From JANXQE01 sp035651635 (lineage in GTDB: Bacteria; Verrucomicrobiota; Verrucomicrobiia; Limisphaerales; UBA8199): DNA of 23,613 bases. Below the pieces are notes generated by a model, which saw only the letters and a list, made by a program, of their open reading frames with translations, had not been told where the DNA came from and did not search any database. This document shows, in pieces, positions 1-7,883 of the stretch. The DNA is taken from assembly GCA_035651635.1 (NCBI GenBank), contig DASRFK010000012.1, positions 1 through 23,613 of the forward strand, given 5' to 3'. Made by a program: the position numbers and the translations under genes. Position 1 is the stretch's first letter; the number at the start of each line of letters is the position of its first letter.

Positions 1-558
1 CAACAGCTCAGTCGGGCCGCCCGGCTTGATTCCGTTGAGCCCCAGCAGAGTCATAGCCAGCATTCGCGTGCCGCTGCCCGCCGCGCCAACGGCCAGGCGC
101 TTGCCCGTGAACTCGGAAAGCAGCGATAACGAGTTGGTGCCGCGGTGAAAAATTAACAACGGCTGGTACGAGATGCTTCCCAGCGAAACCAATTTCGCCG
201 TGTTCGGTCCATTGCTGATGCCGCCCTGGACAAACCCCACGTCCACGTCAACCGAAGGGTCCTCCAACCGTTGCAGATTCTCAATCGATCCCTGTGACGC
301 AAGAATTTTCACCTTCACTCCACTGCGAGCCAGGATCTGTTTGTACCGATAAGCGTTGGTTTCGAACGAACTGCCGGGCGTCCCGCTGGTGATGACGATG
401 CTGCGTGGCGGAGCCGCATGCACGAACCAGAATACGCCAAACATAAGCACACTTACGATCAGGAGCGACGCCGACCAGGCGGCCGCGTAGCTCAAGCCGA
501 ACGTCTCTACCAAAAGCGTCACCATTCGCCCCAAACCCGTTCTATGTTCGCGTTCCAT
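1..558 (-). CDS. TAXI-family TRAP transporter solute-binding protein, N-terminal part
   Basis: This is the first 186 codons of a protein that runs off the left edge of the window. After a short basic N-terminus there is one hydrophobic segment (about residues 29-50) that fits a signal anchor or uncleaved signal peptide. The following sequence matches the start of TAXI-type periplasmic binding proteins: a beta strand reading SIVITSGTPGSSFETNAYRY, a stretch with ASQGSIENLQRL, then DVGFVQGG and GKRLAVGAAGSGTR. Known TAXI proteins bind small organic acids or amino acids and deliver them to TRAP permeases; the substrate here cannot be told. The ATG at 558 lacks a clear ribosome binding site. An in-frame ATG at 525 is preceded by a G-rich stretch and would leave a shorter N-terminus. 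The gene is divergent from the glycosidase at 790. Confidence 0.82.
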   Translation of the reverse strand, partial: MEREHRTGLGRMVTLLVETFGLSYAAAWSASLLIVSVLMFGVFWFVHAAPPRSIVITSGTPGSSFETNAYRYKQILARSGVKVKILASQGSIENLQRLEDPSVDVDVGFVQGGISNGPNTAKLVSLGSISYQPLLIFHRGTNSLSLLSEFTGKRLAVGAAGSGTRMLAMTLLGLNGIKPGGPTELL

Positions 559-614
559 GTTCGTGCTGCACGCAGCTTATCTGACTGGAGCGATAAAGTC
601 CAAACGGACTGCCT

Positions 615-643
615 GGGAGGGCAGCCTCTCGCCGGCGAGTTCC
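615..643 (+). repeat. Solo REP-like palindrome, GGAG/CTCGCCGGCGAG class
   Basis: A GGGAGGGC head is followed by the perfect 12-bp palindrome CTCGCCGGCGAG (628-639) and TTCC. The palindrome plus TTCC recurs in reverse orientation at 7992-8007, and related GGAG...CGGCGTCTCGCC sequences occur near 10552, 10598 and 18984. It lies in the 231-bp gap between two divergent genes (558 and 790), where nothing else is apparent except a degenerate GTTCATTCGCGTTCATTCG stretch at 722-740. Confidence 0.5.
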
Positions 644-789
644 TTGCCCGACGCAAAATGAATTGTATCCTCAACCGGCCGCCCAGAGCTTAGCCCTCCG
701 TGTTTGTCGGTGCCAATTCCTGTTCATTCGCGTTCATTCGCTGTTTTAGCTTTTGGTTGGGCCACGGCCAATTACCTTTCGGCGAGAAA

Positions 790-2649
790 ATGAAAAGCGC
801 TCCTTTCGCCTGCTTTTGTTTCCCCCCTCATCCTCTCCTGACCGCCTTTTTGGTTTGGGCGGGCGCCCTCCTGCTCGCAGTCACAGAAACCATAGCCGGA
901 GATTTTGATTCAGTCCCGTTTCGCGGCACAGTTGCCCTGAACCAACCTGTCGCCGTCTATAACAACTGGTCCGCGTACGATGAACTCTCCGACAACATCG
1001 AGCTGACGGAGGCGCTGGCCCTGAAAGAACTCGACCAAATTGTGCGCCTGCGCCGGGCAGGAGTGCGGATTGACTATTATCTGATGGACGCATTCTGGTA
1101 TGCGACCAATGGTGGGTACCGGCTCTTTCGGAAACCGAACTGGCCCAGCGGTCCGGAAGGCTGGCTCCAAGCGTGCCGCACGAATAACATCAAACCGGGT
1201 TTATGGGTCGCTTCCAACGTGCCCTTTCGCCTGGACGTCATCCCCGAGTGGCAGTCGTCCATGGATGCTACCGGGTCGGCGATGTGCTTTTTCGATGGCG
1301 GTTTTCTGCCGCAGTTCATCGATACCATGCAGTTCTGGTACGAGCGGGGCGTGCGATTGTTTAAGTTCGATTTTGCCAACTTCACCATTGCCACACCTGA
1401 GGCGGCCCGGAAGTTCACCAAAGAGGAAATATTCCGGAAGAACTGCGATGCCTTACGTGAAGCGTTGATCGCATTCAAAAAGAAGAACCCCGAGGTCCTG
1501 CTCGCGGCCTTTAACGGGTTCGGCGGCGACACGGCCGGGACCTTTGTCCCGGTCCGCCAAACGGTCGATCTGCGCTGGCTCGAAGCGTTTGACTCGTTGT
1601 ATTGCGGCGATCCCCGCTTCGCGGATGTGCCCGCCATGAATTTCTGGCGGTCCATGGATATCTACAGCGATCATATGGTCCGCTATTACGAGGCGAATGG
1701 TGTCCCGCTGGAACGGATCGACAACACCGGCTGCATGTTCGGCGTGGCGGGGACCTGCTATGCGCGTCGCACCGAGGCTTGGAAAAGCATGCTTCTACTC
1801 GAACATGCCCGCGGCGGCTGGATGAATGTGTACTACGGCAACCTCGAACTCCTCGACCAGCCCAAGGCCGCCTGGTTCGCCAAGGTGCAGCAACTCTTCT
1901 TCCAGCTCCAATCCTTTGGCCGCACTTATCCGTTCGGCGGATTGCCGGGGCGCGAAGAGCCTTATGGCTTTTGCGCGTTAGCCTCTAATGGCGCGGTCTA
2001 TACGGTGATAAATCCGACCCAAAGCCGTCGCGCCGTCACGCTGCCCCGGGTTCATCGCTTGCAGCCGCCGCTTCGAAGCGGCCGCATTTTGTTCCGCGAC
2101 GCCGGGTTTGAGCCGGTGCGCTCACACCAGTTCGGCGCGCTTCAGACAGAACAAATCAGCCTTGGCCCGGAACAATTGGCGGTGATTGGTTACGGCGAAT
2201 TTGCCAAAGCTCGATACGATCTCGGGATTCAGGAAGACACCCGCATCCCGAACGACATTCGTCCCATTCCCTGTGAGTTTCATTCGGATGGCAGCAACTC
2301 GGTTTCCGGCCAGATCCAGGTTCCGCCGAACGCGAATCTTCGCATCGTCATGCGCCAATCCGCTCAAGGCCAACCCGTGCGAAGCTCGCGAGGCGCTCCG
2401 CCCAACGGCACAACCCTGGGTAAGATTCTTCCCATTCAAGCCGCTGTTCGCGGACGATCCGTTCCGGTACGAATCAACTACGACAAAGCCATTTGGAGCG
2501 GTCTTTCCTGGGCGGTCGGCGAGATTAGCCCCAAGGATTTGGACCCGGGCGCTCCGCTCCAAATCCATTGCCTCTCCCTGGAGACCCAACCGGTCGATCT
2601 AAAAGTGGAGCTCTATGCGGTCAGGTACGAACGATCAGGAATTAAGTAA
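790..2649 (+). CDS. Secreted clan GH-D (GH27/GH36-like) alpha-galactosidase-type glycoside hydrolase
   Basis: The 619-residue protein probably releases terminal alpha-linked sugars such as galactose outside the cytoplasm. The ATG at 790 gives a signal peptide (hydrophobic core about residues 16-33, cleavage near TIAG). An in-frame GTG at 700 would add 30 residues before it and is less likely. The TIM barrel is recognisable from YYLMDAFWY (about 96-104), IKPGLWVASN (134-143), FKFDFANF (191-198) and WRSMDI (286-291). In clan GH-D the K-x-D aspartate is the nucleophile, here D194, and the acid/base is a later aspartate, best candidate D290. The C-terminal 150 residues look like beta domains (INPTQSRRAVTLP region). 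It has no same-strand partner nearby and is followed by the minus-strand isomerase after 49 bp. The exact GH family and substrate are uncertain. Confidence 0.8.
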   Translation: MKSAPFACFCFPPHPLLTAFLVWAGALLLAVTETIAGDFDSVPFRGTVALNQPVAVYNNWSAYDELSDNIELTEALALKELDQIVRLRRAGVRIDYYLMDAFWYATNGGYRLFRKPNWPSGPEGWLQACRTNNIKPGLWVASNVPFRLDVIPEWQSSMDATGSAMCFFDGGFLPQFIDTMQFWYERGVRLFKFDFANFTIATPEAARKFTKEEIFRKNCDALREALIAFKKKNPEVLLAAFNGFGGDTAGTFVPVRQTVDLRWLEAFDSLYCGDPRFADVPAMNFWRSMDIYSDHMVRYYEANGVPLERIDNTGCMFGVAGTCYARRTEAWKSMLLLEHARGGWMNVYYGNLELLDQPKAAWFAKVQQLFFQLQSFGRTYPFGGLPGREEPYGFCALASNGAVYTVINPTQSRRAVTLPRVHRLQPPLRSGRILFRDAGFEPVRSHQFGALQTEQISLGPEQLAVIGYGEFAKARYDLGIQEDTRIPNDIRPIPCEFHSDGSNSVSGQIQVPPNANLRIVMRQSAQGQPVRSSRGAPPNGTTLGKILPIQAAVRGRSVPVRINYDKAIWSGLSWAVGEISPKDLDPGAPLQIHCLSLETQPVDLKVELYAVRYERSGIK

Positions 2650-2698
2650 CACTGAGTGAGAATAAGCGCAGCCATGCGATGTTCCTGCCGCACCGAGG

Positions 2699-3268
2699 CT
2701 ACCGGGCCAGTTCAGGGTGTTCCATGAAAGCGTAGCAAAGCAGATGGCAGATGCCCATTTGGGCGTCTTCGACGCGGCCGTAATGTGTGTCATTGATCAC
2801 CAGCGCATGCTCGGCAATTTCCGCCATCCGCCCACGCTTGGCGCCGACCAGGGCGATGGTGCGCAACCCATGTTGCTTGGCCCATTCGAGCGCCTTCACG
2901 CAATTCGGGGAATTGCCGCTCACACTCAAAGCCAGGGCAATGTCACCAGCCCGGCCGTAATTCTGTAGCTGGCCCACAAACACGTCCTCATAGGAATAAT
3001 CGTTCCCCAGGGCCGAAATCCAGCTCACGTCACTGCTCAGACAAAGCACCCGAAAACGTTTGCCGGCTTTGTCGGACGCGCCTTTGCCCAGATCCGTCAT
3101 AAAGTGCGACGCGTTGGCCGCGCTGCCGCCGTTGCCAAAAACCAGAATTTGCCGATCTTCCTTCAGCGCCAGGCGTAACAGTTCAATGAGCTGCGCCACT
3201 GCCTCGACCGGAATGGAATCGTGGGCAACCTTCTGGGCGTTGATGTAATTCGCAATCCATTGCTTCAT
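2699..3268 (-). CDS. SIS-domain sugar-phosphate isomerase, GmhA-like
   Basis: This 189-residue cytosolic protein matches the GmhA/DiaA group of single-SIS-domain proteins; GmhA converts sedoheptulose 7-phosphate to D-glycero-D-manno-heptose 7-phosphate. Visible motifs are the phosphate-binding loop FGNGGSAANASH (44-55), LSVSGNSPN (114-122), TIALVGAKRG (137-146) and a C-terminal EDAQMGICHLL (167-177). H55, Q170 and H175 sit where GmhA has metal ligands, but the glutamate expected four residues after H55 is D59, so strict GmhA activity is not certain. It starts with ATG at 3268 and is probably the last gene of a minus-strand group with the ROK kinase and redoxin. The 142-bp gap to the ROK gene holds a large palindrome. 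The kinase neighbour suggests handling of a sugar phosphate. Confidence 0.82.
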   Translation of the reverse strand: MKQWIANYINAQKVAHDSIPVEAVAQLIELLRLALKEDRQILVFGNGGSAANASHFMTDLGKGASDKAGKRFRVLCLSSDVSWISALGNDYSYEDVFVGQLQNYGRAGDIALALSVSGNSPNCVKALEWAKQHGLRTIALVGAKRGRMAEIAEHALVINDTHYGRVEDAQMGICHLLCYAFMEHPELAR

Positions 3269-3325
3269 CTAACCTCCAGCATGCCGTGCCAGCCTGCCAT
3301 TGTCAGGCCAATTTCGCACACCGTT

Positions 3326-3395
3326 GGGGCTTGGGGTCAGTGCGAAACTTTTCCGGGGGTCCGGGCGGGAAAAAGTGCGAACTGACCCAAGCCCC
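3326..3395. repeat. Large imperfect palindrome (REP/REPIN-like) between ROK and SIS genes
   Basis: The left arm GGGGCTTGGGGTCAGTGCGA (from 3326, continuing AACTTTT) and the right arm AAAAAGTGCGAACTGACCC (3370-3388, continuing AAGCCCC) are complementary over about 26 bp with two single-base bulges and one mismatch. The 16-nt loop is GC-rich. It has no T-tract but would form a strong hairpin in the ROK-SIS transcript. It may reduce or stabilise expression of the downstream SIS gene, or be a dispersed mobile repeat. Confidence 0.7.
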
Positions 3396-3410
3396 GCCGC
3401 AACTAACCCC

Positions 3411-4331
3411 TTACGCACCGTTCAGTACCGAAGCCGCCAGCAAAAGCGCCCCTGTAGGAACCGCGTCCTCCCATAACGCCGCCAACGCGATCCGGGGCCC
3501 GGGCGCGAATGCCTCCATGACGAAACCAGAGACGGCCTTTTCAACGGCCACCCGCAACGGTTCGCCTATGCCGGAAAGCCCGCCGCCCAAAACCATGATT
3601 TCCGGATGAAACAAATGAACGACGTGTGAAAGTCCAAAGGCCAGATCCTCCGCCAATTCCGCCAGCAAGCCAGCCGCGGCGCGGTCGCCGGCCGCCAGCG
3701 CCGCCGCAAGGTGCCTGGCTTCACCGCCCTGGCCGAAGCCGGGCGCTCGGCACAGCCAGCTTTCCGGAGCGCTCGTCTTTAGAACACGAATCCGCGCATC
3801 CACGGCCCAACCGGAACAACGCGATTCAACGATTGTTCCTTTGCGGTCCAGCCGCACGTGCCCGATCTCCGCTTCGCCAGGCGTGCTTCCGTGATAGATC
3901 CGGCCATCAATCACCAGGCCGCCACCGACGCCGCTGCCGAGCGTCACGTAAAATACAGGATTACGGCCACGGCCCGCGCCACAAGCAGCCTCGCCCAGAC
4001 CGGCGACATTGGCATCGTTGTCCACACGCGCAGGCAAGCTCGTGAGTTCTCGAAGCCAGCCCCCCAGGTCGAACTCGGACCACCCTTCGACTTGATGCGA
4101 CCGACAAATCCGGCCCTGCCGCCAGTCGACCGGTCCTCCAAAGCCAACGCCGATGCTCGAAGCCATCGAGTCCGCCGCCAATTTGGGTAACGCCGTCTGG
4201 ATTTGTTCTCGAATGCCTGCCGCGCCACGCGCCGAGTCAACTGGCAACTTAAGCCGAGTCGCTATGACTCCGTGCTCGTCGCCCGCGACGAGTTGCAGCT
4301 TGGTGCCGCCGATTTCGATCCCGATGAGCAT
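3411..4331 (-). CDS. ROK-family sugar kinase with degenerate zinc motif
   Basis: The 306-residue protein has the ROK/glucokinase fold: N-terminal phosphate loop GIEIGGTKLQL (4-14), GVGFGGPVD (61-69), catalytic-base motif VDNDANVAGLGEA (103-115), second phosphate motif LGSGVGGGLV (131-140) and GEAEIGHVRLD (152-162). D106 aligns with the ROK catalytic aspartate. ROK proteins normally follow the GH with CxCGxxGCxE, which binds structural zinc; here only one cysteine (C172, in ESRCSGWAVDAR) remains, although H158 is kept. There is no helix-turn-helix N-terminus, so it is a kinase type and not a repressor. It likely phosphorylates glucose, fructose or an amino sugar. The ATG at 4331 is 57 bp downstream of the redoxin stop, consistent with co-transcription. 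Confidence 0.88.
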   Translation of the reverse strand: MLIGIEIGGTKLQLVAGDEHGVIATRLKLPVDSARGAAGIREQIQTALPKLAADSMASSIGVGFGGPVDWRQGRICRSHQVEGWSEFDLGGWLRELTSLPARVDNDANVAGLGEAACGAGRGRNPVFYVTLGSGVGGGLVIDGRIYHGSTPGEAEIGHVRLDRKGTIVESRCSGWAVDARIRVLKTSAPESWLCRAPGFGQGGEARHLAAALAAGDRAAAGLLAELAEDLAFGLSHVVHLFHPEIMVLGGGLSGIGEPLRVAVEKAVSGFVMEAFAPGPRIALAALWEDAVPTGALLLAASVLNGA

Positions 4332-4388
4332 TCGGCCAGTTGGGTTGAGGCGACTCAGGCGGAAGTTAAGGCAGGACTTTGTCGCGGG

Positions 4389-4967
4389 TCAGCGAAAATA
4401 ATCGGGTTCGTTGCCCGGCTTCCATTTGATGTTGCACCCGATACTGGGCTTTTGCTGAGGTGAAACCGGTTTGCCCGCGAGCAAGGCATCCAAAGCCGCG
4501 CGCAAATCCTTGCCCGTGACCGGCAGGCCATTGCCTGGACGGCTATCATCGAACTGGCCGCGGTAGACCAGCGCCTGGTTCTGGTCGAAAACATAAAAGT
4601 CGGGAGTGCACGCCGCCCGATATGCTTTGGCGACGGCTTGCGTTTCGTCGTACAGGTACGGGAACAAGTAGCCCGCCGATTTTGCCTCTTCGGCCATTTT
4701 CTCGGGACTGTCCGCCGGATAATGGTCTACATCATTGGAATTTATTCCAATGATGCCGATGCCGAGCGGAAGGTACTCGCGCGCGAGCTGCGAGAGACCG
4801 CCACGAAGGTGCTTCACGTAGGGACAATGATTGCACATGAAAACAATCATGAGTCCAGGGGCATCGCGAAAATCTGACCGAGAGACATTTTTTCCGTGGA
4901 AATCGGGCAGCCTGAAGTCTGGCGCCTTGCTCCCGAGAGGCAACATCGTGGAATTGGTTGCGACCAT
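4389..4967 (-). CDS. Thioredoxin-fold redoxin (AhpC/TSA-related), CxxC type
   Basis: This 192-residue protein belongs to the redoxin / thioredoxin family. It opens with GSKAPDFRLPDFHGK (12-26), then IVFMCNHCPYVKH (41-53), where C45-x-x-C48 is the redox pair at the N-end of the active helix. Later come GINSND (74-79), a cis-proline region ACTPDFYVFD (119-128) with C120, and C-terminal SIGCNIKW (176-182) with C178. These four cysteines are typical of this bacterial subfamily. No signal peptide is visible, so it should be cytosolic. It probably acts as a thiol-disulfide or peroxide-reducing protein; the substrate is unknown. It is first in a minus-strand group with ROK and SIS and divergent from the LysR gene at 5126. 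An in-frame ATG at 4946 is an alternative start. Confidence 0.85.
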   Translation of the reverse strand: MVATNSTMLPLGSKAPDFRLPDFHGKNVSRSDFRDAPGLMIVFMCNHCPYVKHLRGGLSQLAREYLPLGIGIIGINSNDVDHYPADSPEKMAEEAKSAGYLFPYLYDETQAVAKAYRAACTPDFYVFDQNQALVYRGQFDDSRPGNGLPVTGKDLRAALDALLAGKPVSPQQKPSIGCNIKWKPGNEPDYFR

Positions 4968-5091
4968 GCGGAAATCTGTCGCTCAAAGGCTTAGTTGTCG
5001 AATGCAAATCGCGTTCCGTCGCGCACCAACAGGGTGGCGCCAATGGGACAACCGCGCCGCGGCCAACTAATACCTCATCATTAGTAAAATA

Positions 5092-5119
5092 TTGACTTCC
5101 CCCCGCTTTCCTGTCAAAT
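5092..5119 (+). promoter_or_regulatory. Candidate promoter of the lysR-type gene
   Basis: TTGACT (5092-5097) and TCAAAT (5114-5119) are separated by 16 bp within an AT-rich patch. The -10 ends only 6 bp before the ATG at 5126, which would make the message nearly leaderless, in keeping with the lack of a ribosome binding site. An alternative -10, TAAAAT at 5085-5090, would give a leader of about 28 nt. LysR operators usually lie in such divergent intergenic regions. Confidence 0.4.
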
Positions 5120-5125
5120 GCCCGC

Positions 5126-6004
5126 ATGCAATTGGAATCTTTGAAGGTATTTTGCGATCTCAGCGAGACCAAAAGTTTCACCAAAGCCGCGCAGATCAAC
5201 AAGGTCACCCAGTCGGCGGTCAGCCAGACCGTCAGCGCCCTGGAACGCCAATTTAAATCGCTCCTCATCGAGCGAAGCAAAAAGAACTTCCGGCTCACTC
5301 CCGAAGGCGAGGTGCTGTACGATTACAGCAAGAGAATTCTCCAGAGCTACGGAGGGTTACAGAGCAAGCTCCAGGAAATTCAGGGCGTACTCTCCGGCAA
5401 CATTCATGTCGCCACCGTCTACAGCATCGGTCTGTACGATCTTCCGCCGTGCATCAAAAAATTCTTGCAGGATTGCCCTACCGTAAACGTGCACGTGGAA
5501 TACCGCCGCGCCAACGAGGTGTACGACGATGTCCTTAGCAATATTGTCGACCTGGGCCTGGTGGCGTATCCTTCGCCGGATCCCAAGCTCGAAATTGTGC
5601 CGCTGCGCAAGGACGCCCTCTTCCTGACCTGTCACCCGCAACATGCCCTGGCCAAGTCCAAGTCGATCAAACTCAAAGCCTTGAGCGGCCAACGGTTCAT
5701 CAACTTCGAGAAAGACATTCCCACTCGAAAGGCCCTCGACAAAATGTTCAAGGAAAACGGCGTCAGCGTGAACAACGTCATGGAGTTTGATAACGTCGAA
5801 ACGGTCAAACGCGCCGTCGAAATCGATTCGGGCGTGGCGATCCTGCCCGAAGAGACCATTCGCGGAGAGCTGGCCAACAAAACCCTGGCCGCCGTGCGCT
5901 TGGAGGGGAAATTTTTCCGTGAATTAGCCGTAATTTACAAGAAAGGCAAAGTACTTTCCCCGGCTATGAAGCAATTCATCGAGCTGTTGAAAAAATCGCT
6001 TTAA
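5126..6004 (+). CDS. LysR-family transcriptional regulator
   Basis: The 292-residue length and layout are standard for LysR regulators. Residues 1-60 form the winged helix-turn-helix (LKVFCDLSETKSFTKAAQ, then TQSAVSQTVSALE, then LLIERSKKNFRLTPEG). A linker helix follows (to about 90), then the two-lobed effector domain starting GNIHVATVYSIG (91-102), with DLGLVAYP (142-149) and VEIDSGVAILPEE typical of the family. Effector-domain cysteines (C109, C117, C169) do not match the OxyR C199/C208 pair, so peroxide sensing is not supported. It is divergent from the redoxin-ROK-SIS group with a 158-bp shared region, and LysR proteins often control the divergent neighbour; that target is an inference. 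The effector is unknown. Confidence 0.93.
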   Translation: MQLESLKVFCDLSETKSFTKAAQINKVTQSAVSQTVSALERQFKSLLIERSKKNFRLTPEGEVLYDYSKRILQSYGGLQSKLQEIQGVLSGNIHVATVYSIGLYDLPPCIKKFLQDCPTVNVHVEYRRANEVYDDVLSNIVDLGLVAYPSPDPKLEIVPLRKDALFLTCHPQHALAKSKSIKLKALSGQRFINFEKDIPTRKALDKMFKENGVSVNNVMEFDNVETVKRAVEIDSGVAILPEETIRGELANKTLAAVRLEGKFFRELAVIYKKGKVLSPAMKQFIELLKKSL

Positions 6005-6151
6005 AGCAAAACGCAGTTGCAAGCTCGGATGAACCCGGACGAGGGACCCATAGGATTGAGGCTCCGAGCAGACGGTTCGTCAAATCGCGGCAAACCGCCC
6101 CGTTTTTCCGTGTCACCGGGATTTACCTTGGTTGATCCTGGAACGGCTCGA

Positions 6152-6418
6152 TCAGGCCCCTCCGGCGGGCATGTGGCTTTGATTCGCTAAGGTAGTGCCG
6201 CGCACCAACCGGGCGTGCCGGCTTTGCAAATAACCCCAGAGCACATCCACGCTGCTGGTCTTAATGCGGGCGCCAGTTTCTTTCAGATCGCTGAGCATGC
6301 GGTAATGGATGATTCTCTTGCCCAATTCAACAATTTGAATGTAGAGATGATTGAGCTTCCAAAGCTGGCCCTTGGCTAAAGCGGGGCGGGCATTTCCAGG
6401 GTGCCTCTTATAGTTCAT
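6152..6418 (-). CDS. Small basic protein of unknown function
   Basis: An 88-residue protein starting at ATG 6418 (MNYKRHPGNARPAL). I cannot assign a family. It is basic, has no signal peptide or membrane segment, and reads as mostly helical with a coherent core (QLWKLNHLYIQIVELGKRI, then DLKETGARIKTSSVDVLWGY, then LQSRHARLV). The periodic hydrophobic pattern suggests a real protein, perhaps a helical nucleic-acid or protein-binding module. It stands alone on the minus strand between lysR and the DUF1080 gene, with no clear ribosome binding site. A TTG two codons upstream (6424) is a less likely start. The flanking gaps (6005-6151 and 6419-6604) hold nothing I can identify beyond a weak GCGG-CAAA-CCGC hairpin near 6086-6097 followed by a short T-run. 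Confidence 0.5.
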   Translation of the reverse strand: MNYKRHPGNARPALAKGQLWKLNHLYIQIVELGKRIIHYRMLSDLKETGARIKTSSVDVLWGYLQSRHARLVRGTTLANQSHMPAGGA

Positions 6419-6604
6419 ACACAAGATTAGATGCGGTGACCTGCATTTTCGTTCAATAGGGCCTTGACACCAGTGACCGGGGCGTCCCAGAGGAAGCCGG
6501 ACGCTTTGGCGCTCTTGTAACTCGGCCCAGCGGCCGTGCGCGCAAGCTGGACATTCAAAAGGTCAGGCTTTATTACTGGGCCACAGTTGAATCGGACCAA
6601 CGCT

Positions 6605-7792
6605 ATGAAACCTCAATTCCCTTCACTTGTTTTTTTCGGCGCTCTTTCGCTTGCGTGCAGCGGCCTGGCCGCGAACACGGGCTCAGCTTTCTATGGCGAT
6701 GCGCCGGACGATCACCATCCCTGGGCCGTCCATGACCGGAACCGCCCCCAGCCCAAGCTGGTCACGCCCGGTTCCTTCAGCACCCAGGAGCAGCCGGGCA
6801 AACCTCCTTCCGATGCGATCGTCCTGTTTGACGGAACGGATCTCTCAAAATGGGAAGCTGACGAGGGTGAAGGCGTGCCTACCAAATGGGTCGTAAAGAA
6901 CGGTGCCATGGAATGCGTGCCGGGTTCGGGTTACATCCGGACCAAGGACAAAATTGGCGATTGTCAACTGCACGTCGAATGGGCCGCGCCGACGAAAGTT
7001 CAGGGGGAAAGCCAGGGTCGCGGCAATAGCGGTGTTTTCCTGATGGGCCTGGTCGAGGTCCAAGTGTTGGACAACTACGACAATCCTACCTATGCCGACG
7101 GATTTGCCGCCTCGGTTTACGGTGTGAACCCCCCGATGGCTAATGCGCTCCGACCGCCCGGCGAATATCAAAGCTACGATATCGTTTTTCGCCGGCCGAT
7201 CTACAAGGATGGCAAAGCGGTGGACCCCGGTTACGTGACGGTTTTTGAAAATGGCGTCCTGGTCCAGGATCACACCATGCTCGAAGGTGGAACCGGTCAT
7301 ATGGCCCGCGCCAAGCCGGGCCCCTTCCCGGACAAAGGCCCCCTCAAGTTGCAGGATCACGGCAACCCGGTGCGGTACCGCAATGTCTGGTACCGGCCGC
7401 TGCCTCCGCGAGCCATCGAAGGTGGCACGGATGGATATCTGACGGTCGACGCCACCATGGCCAAGCGCGCTGAAATCGCGGCCTCGTTGCGTGAACAGGC
7501 TGAAAAGCTCAAGGATCCAAACAACCCAGTCCCGGAGCTGTTGCGCCTGGGCGAGTCCCTGGTGTACGAGCGGGACGACGCCGCTCTCGAAAGAGCTAAA
7601 GTCCTGGCCGGGCAATACCTGGCCGACATCCAGCAGCTTCCGCCTGACAAATTGGCCGCCAAGAAAGACGAGCTAAAGCATCTGCGTGACGTCGCGCGCT
7701 ATCTCGCTCGCTGGGAAATCATCCCCGAGGATGCGGAGGGAAAGCTCCAGCTCGAGCAGATCATCAAAGCTAATAATTGGGATAAGAAATGA
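6605..7792 (+). CDS. Secreted DUF1080 protein (3-keto-disaccharide hydrolase-like) with C-terminal helical extension
   Basis: The ATG at 6605 gives a 395-residue precursor with a signal peptide (hydrophobic residues 7-20, cleavage near LAA-N at 23); an in-frame GTG at 6536 only adds a non-signal extension. Residues about 70-265 form the DUF1080 concanavalin-like sandwich: IVLFDGTDLSKWE (72-84), WVVKNGAMEC (95-104), DCQLHVEW (119-126), the diagnostic GRGNSGVFL (138-146), EVQVLDNY (151-158) and VRYRNVWYRPL (256-266). Family members hydrolyse or lyse 3-keto glycosides made by oxidoreductases, outside the cytoplasm. Residues about 285-395 are a charged helical tail not needed for the core domain. 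The propeller gene follows 135 bp later on the same strand, past a repeat, so co-transcription is uncertain. Confidence 0.88.
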   Translation: MKPQFPSLVFFGALSLACSGLAANTGSAFYGDAPDDHHPWAVHDRNRPQPKLVTPGSFSTQEQPGKPPSDAIVLFDGTDLSKWEADEGEGVPTKWVVKNGAMECVPGSGYIRTKDKIGDCQLHVEWAAPTKVQGESQGRGNSGVFLMGLVEVQVLDNYDNPTYADGFAASVYGVNPPMANALRPPGEYQSYDIVFRRPIYKDGKAVDPGYVTVFENGVLVQDHTMLEGGTGHMARAKPGPFPDKGPLKLQDHGNPVRYRNVWYRPLPPRAIEGGTDGYLTVDATMAKRAEIAASLREQAEKLKDPNNPVPELLRLGESLVYERDDAALERAKVLAGQYLADIQQLPPDKLAAKKDELKHLRDVARYLARWEIIPEDAEGKLQLEQIIKANNWDKK

Positions 7793-7883
7793 GGCCTCGG
7801 CAAAAGTCGAGCAGCCGTAGGGCACGGCCCAATGCCACCAGGATCTGGACTTCTTCGCTCCGCCACATCGATTGATTATCATT

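Noticed and set aside
418..693. 91-codon plus-strand frame
   Set aside because: It lies antisense to the solute-binding protein, whose minus-strand reading is clearly homologous to a known family.
700..789. N-terminal extension of the glycosidase from GTG 700
   Set aside because: The signal peptide begins at the ATG 790; the added 30 residues do not form part of it and overlap extragenic-looking sequence.
6845..7615. 256-codon minus-strand frame across the DUF1080 gene
   Set aside because: Antisense shadow; the plus strand carries clear DUF1080 motifs.
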